A stretch of 14,769 nt of DNA, taken from Methanoregula sp. GTDB taxonomy: Archaea; Halobacteriota; Methanomicrobia; Methanomicrobiales; Methanospirillaceae. The position numbers and the translations under genes are program-made. Below the pieces are notes generated by a model. That model had not been told where the DNA came from and made no database searches. It saw nothing but the letters and a program-made list of their open reading frames with translations. The stretch is from NCBI GenBank assembly GCA_026394695.1, contig JAPKXT010000146.1, positions 1-14,769 on the forward strand, in the 5' to 3' direction. How positions within the stretch are numbered: the stretch's first letter is position 1; every line of letters begins with the position of its first letter. Below are positions 13,777 to 14,769 of this stretch, one piece after another.

Positions 13777-14360
13777 AAGTCCTGATTGTTGACTGCTACG
13801 ACAGTTTCACCTTCAACCTGTACCAGCAGGTCGGCAAACTCGGGGGAGATCCGGTGGTCATGACCTGCGACACACCGCTTGACCAGCTCGAAAAGACAGG
13901 ATGCGACCGGATTATCCTCTCACCCGGTCCGGGAACACCACACGATTCCGGTGTCTGCCGGGAAGTGCTGGAGACGATGAGCAGGACAATTCCAACGCTG
14001 GGGGTCTGTCTCGGGCACCAGGTGATCTGCACAGCTTTCGGCGGCGAAGTCGTCAGGGCAGGACACCTTATGCATGGCAAGACCTCGGTAATCCAGCACG
14101 ACGGAGAGGGGATTTTTACCGGGATACCATCACCATTTACCGCGACACGGTACCACTCGCTGGTTGCCCGTGAAGACTCCCTGCCTGTGGATCTGCAGGT
14201 TTCTGCAACCAGCCTCGACGACCAGTACGTGATGGGGGTACGGCATACCCGGTACCCGATCGAAGGTGTCCAGTTCCACCCGGAGAGTGTCCTGTCCCAG
14301 GAAGGCGACCGGATTATCCAGAATTTCCTTAGCGGAACCGGGGGACCTCATGACGTTTAA
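13773..14360 (+). CDS. trpG: Anthranilate synthase component II (glutamine amidotransferase)
   Basis: TrpG hydrolyses glutamine and passes ammonia to TrpE. The 195-residue protein is a complete class I amidotransferase: LSPGPGTP (49-56), the nucleophile Cys79 in GVCLGHQ (77-83), MHGKTS (100-105), the RYHSL segment (126-130), and the catalytic His169/Glu171 in FHPES. The frame stays open upstream inside trpE, but ATG 13773 is correct because homology begins with MKVLIVDCYDSFTFNL and GGGGTG lies five bases before it. It overlaps trpE by four bases (ATGA) and trpD by eleven, consistent with translational coupling and equal supply of subunits. Confidence 0.96.
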   Translation: MKVLIVDCYDSFTFNLYQQVGKLGGDPVVMTCDTPLDQLEKTGCDRIILSPGPGTPHDSGVCREVLETMSRTIPTLGVCLGHQVICTAFGGEVVRAGHLMHGKTSVIQHDGEGIFTGIPSPFTATRYHSLVAREDSLPVDLQVSATSLDDQYVMGVRHTRYPIEGVQFHPESVLSQEGDRIIQNFLSGTGGPHDV

Positions 14361-14769
14361 AGAGACGCTCACAAAACTTGCAGGACGACAGGATCTCAAC
14401 CCTGCTGAAGCTGCAGGGGTGATGAAAATTATAATGGAGGGAAAAGCGTCGCAGGCGCAGATCGGAGCATTCCTTCTTGCGCTGCATATGAAGGGTGAAA
14501 CAGCGGATGAGATCGCTGCGTGTGCCCGGGTGATGCGGGATCATGCGATCACGGTAAGACCGGTGACCGGGCGGATGCTCGTCGACACCTGCGGTACCGG
14601 AGGAGACGGGATGCAGACGTTCAACATCAGCACCGCTTCAGCATTTGTTGCTGCAGGGGCCGGATGTCCGGTGGTCAAGCACGGCAACCGGGGCGTGAGC
14701 AGCAGGTGCGGTTCGGCAGATGTTCTCGCAGCACTGGGAGTAAATCTTACACCTGCCCCGGAAGTGCAG
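14350..14769 (+). CDS. trpD: Anthranilate phosphoribosyltransferase, N-terminal part (cut by window end)
   Basis: TrpD transfers a phosphoribosyl group from PRPP to anthranilate, the second tryptophan step. Only the first 140 residues are in the window, out of about 340 usual. The helical N-terminal domain is present (QAQIGAFLLALHMKGETADE, 36-55), followed by the PRPP-binding CGTGGDG (81-87), FNIST (91-95), KHGNRGVSS (110-118) and GSADVLAALG (121-130). KHGNRGVSS has Gly where Ser is common, a mild change. ATG 14350 is preceded by GGGGGA four bases upstream and overlaps the end of trpG by eleven bases. The rest of the operon must lie beyond the window. Confidence 0.95.
   Translation, partial: MTFKETLTKLAGRQDLNPAEAAGVMKIIMEGKASQAQIGAFLLALHMKGETADEIAACARVMRDHAITVRPVTGRMLVDTCGTGGDGMQTFNISTASAFVAAGAGCPVVKHGNRGVSSRCGSADVLAALGVNLTPAPEVQ

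Overview
The window looks like a chromosomal segment of a methanogenic archaeon, most likely of the order Methanomicrobiales (Methanoregula-like; this placement is inference from gene content and style). Supporting signs are a methanopterin-pathway enzyme (beta-RFAP synthase), archaeal TATA boxes about 25 bp upstream of short or absent leaders, GGTG/GGAGG ribosome sites, poly-T stretches after stop codons instead of hairpin terminators, an EFR1-type flavodoxin/ferredoxin, and a sensor phosphatase with dCACHE and HAMP regions.

Layout. 1-800: an Fe/Mn superoxide dismutase (minus) diverges from a ferritin-like/VIT1 iron-transporter fusion (plus), a plausible iron and oxygen stress pair with a palindrome over the sod promoter. 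2180-4333: a large membrane sensor with dCACHE, HAMP and SpoIIE/PP2C phosphatase domains. 4490-5446: a cation diffusion facilitator relative whose expected metal-binding positions are mostly replaced. 5447-6118: a gene-free stretch with strong hairpins and one copy of an intergenic repeat whose other copy is at 1732-1855. 6119-6913: an EFR1 ferredoxin. 6985-7711: a small one-helix membrane ORF with an apparent frameshift, translationally abutting an ECF-type substrate-binding membrane protein. 7872-8642: a cysteine-rich DUF169 protein.

8990-10106 (minus) is a toxin-antitoxin island: a RelE/ParE toxin, its small antitoxin, and a twice-frameshifted PIN (VapC-like) remnant. 10200-11738 (minus) encodes a fusion of a chorismate lyase (DUF98/UbiC-like) domain with beta-RFAP synthase, joining two chorismate-to-methanopterin steps in one chain. 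Divergent from it, after a 480 bp regulatory region, runs the trp operon: trpE, trpG and the start of trpD with overlapping ends; the window cuts trpD.

Two chorismate branches (4-hydroxybenzoate towards methanopterin, anthranilate towards tryptophan) therefore sit back to back. The most interesting items are the DUF98-RFAP synthase fusion, the two-copy intergenic repeat with a conserved dyad, the metal-site-depleted CDF protein, the frameshifted small membrane gene in front of an orphan ECF S-component, and possible alternative hairpins ahead of trpE.
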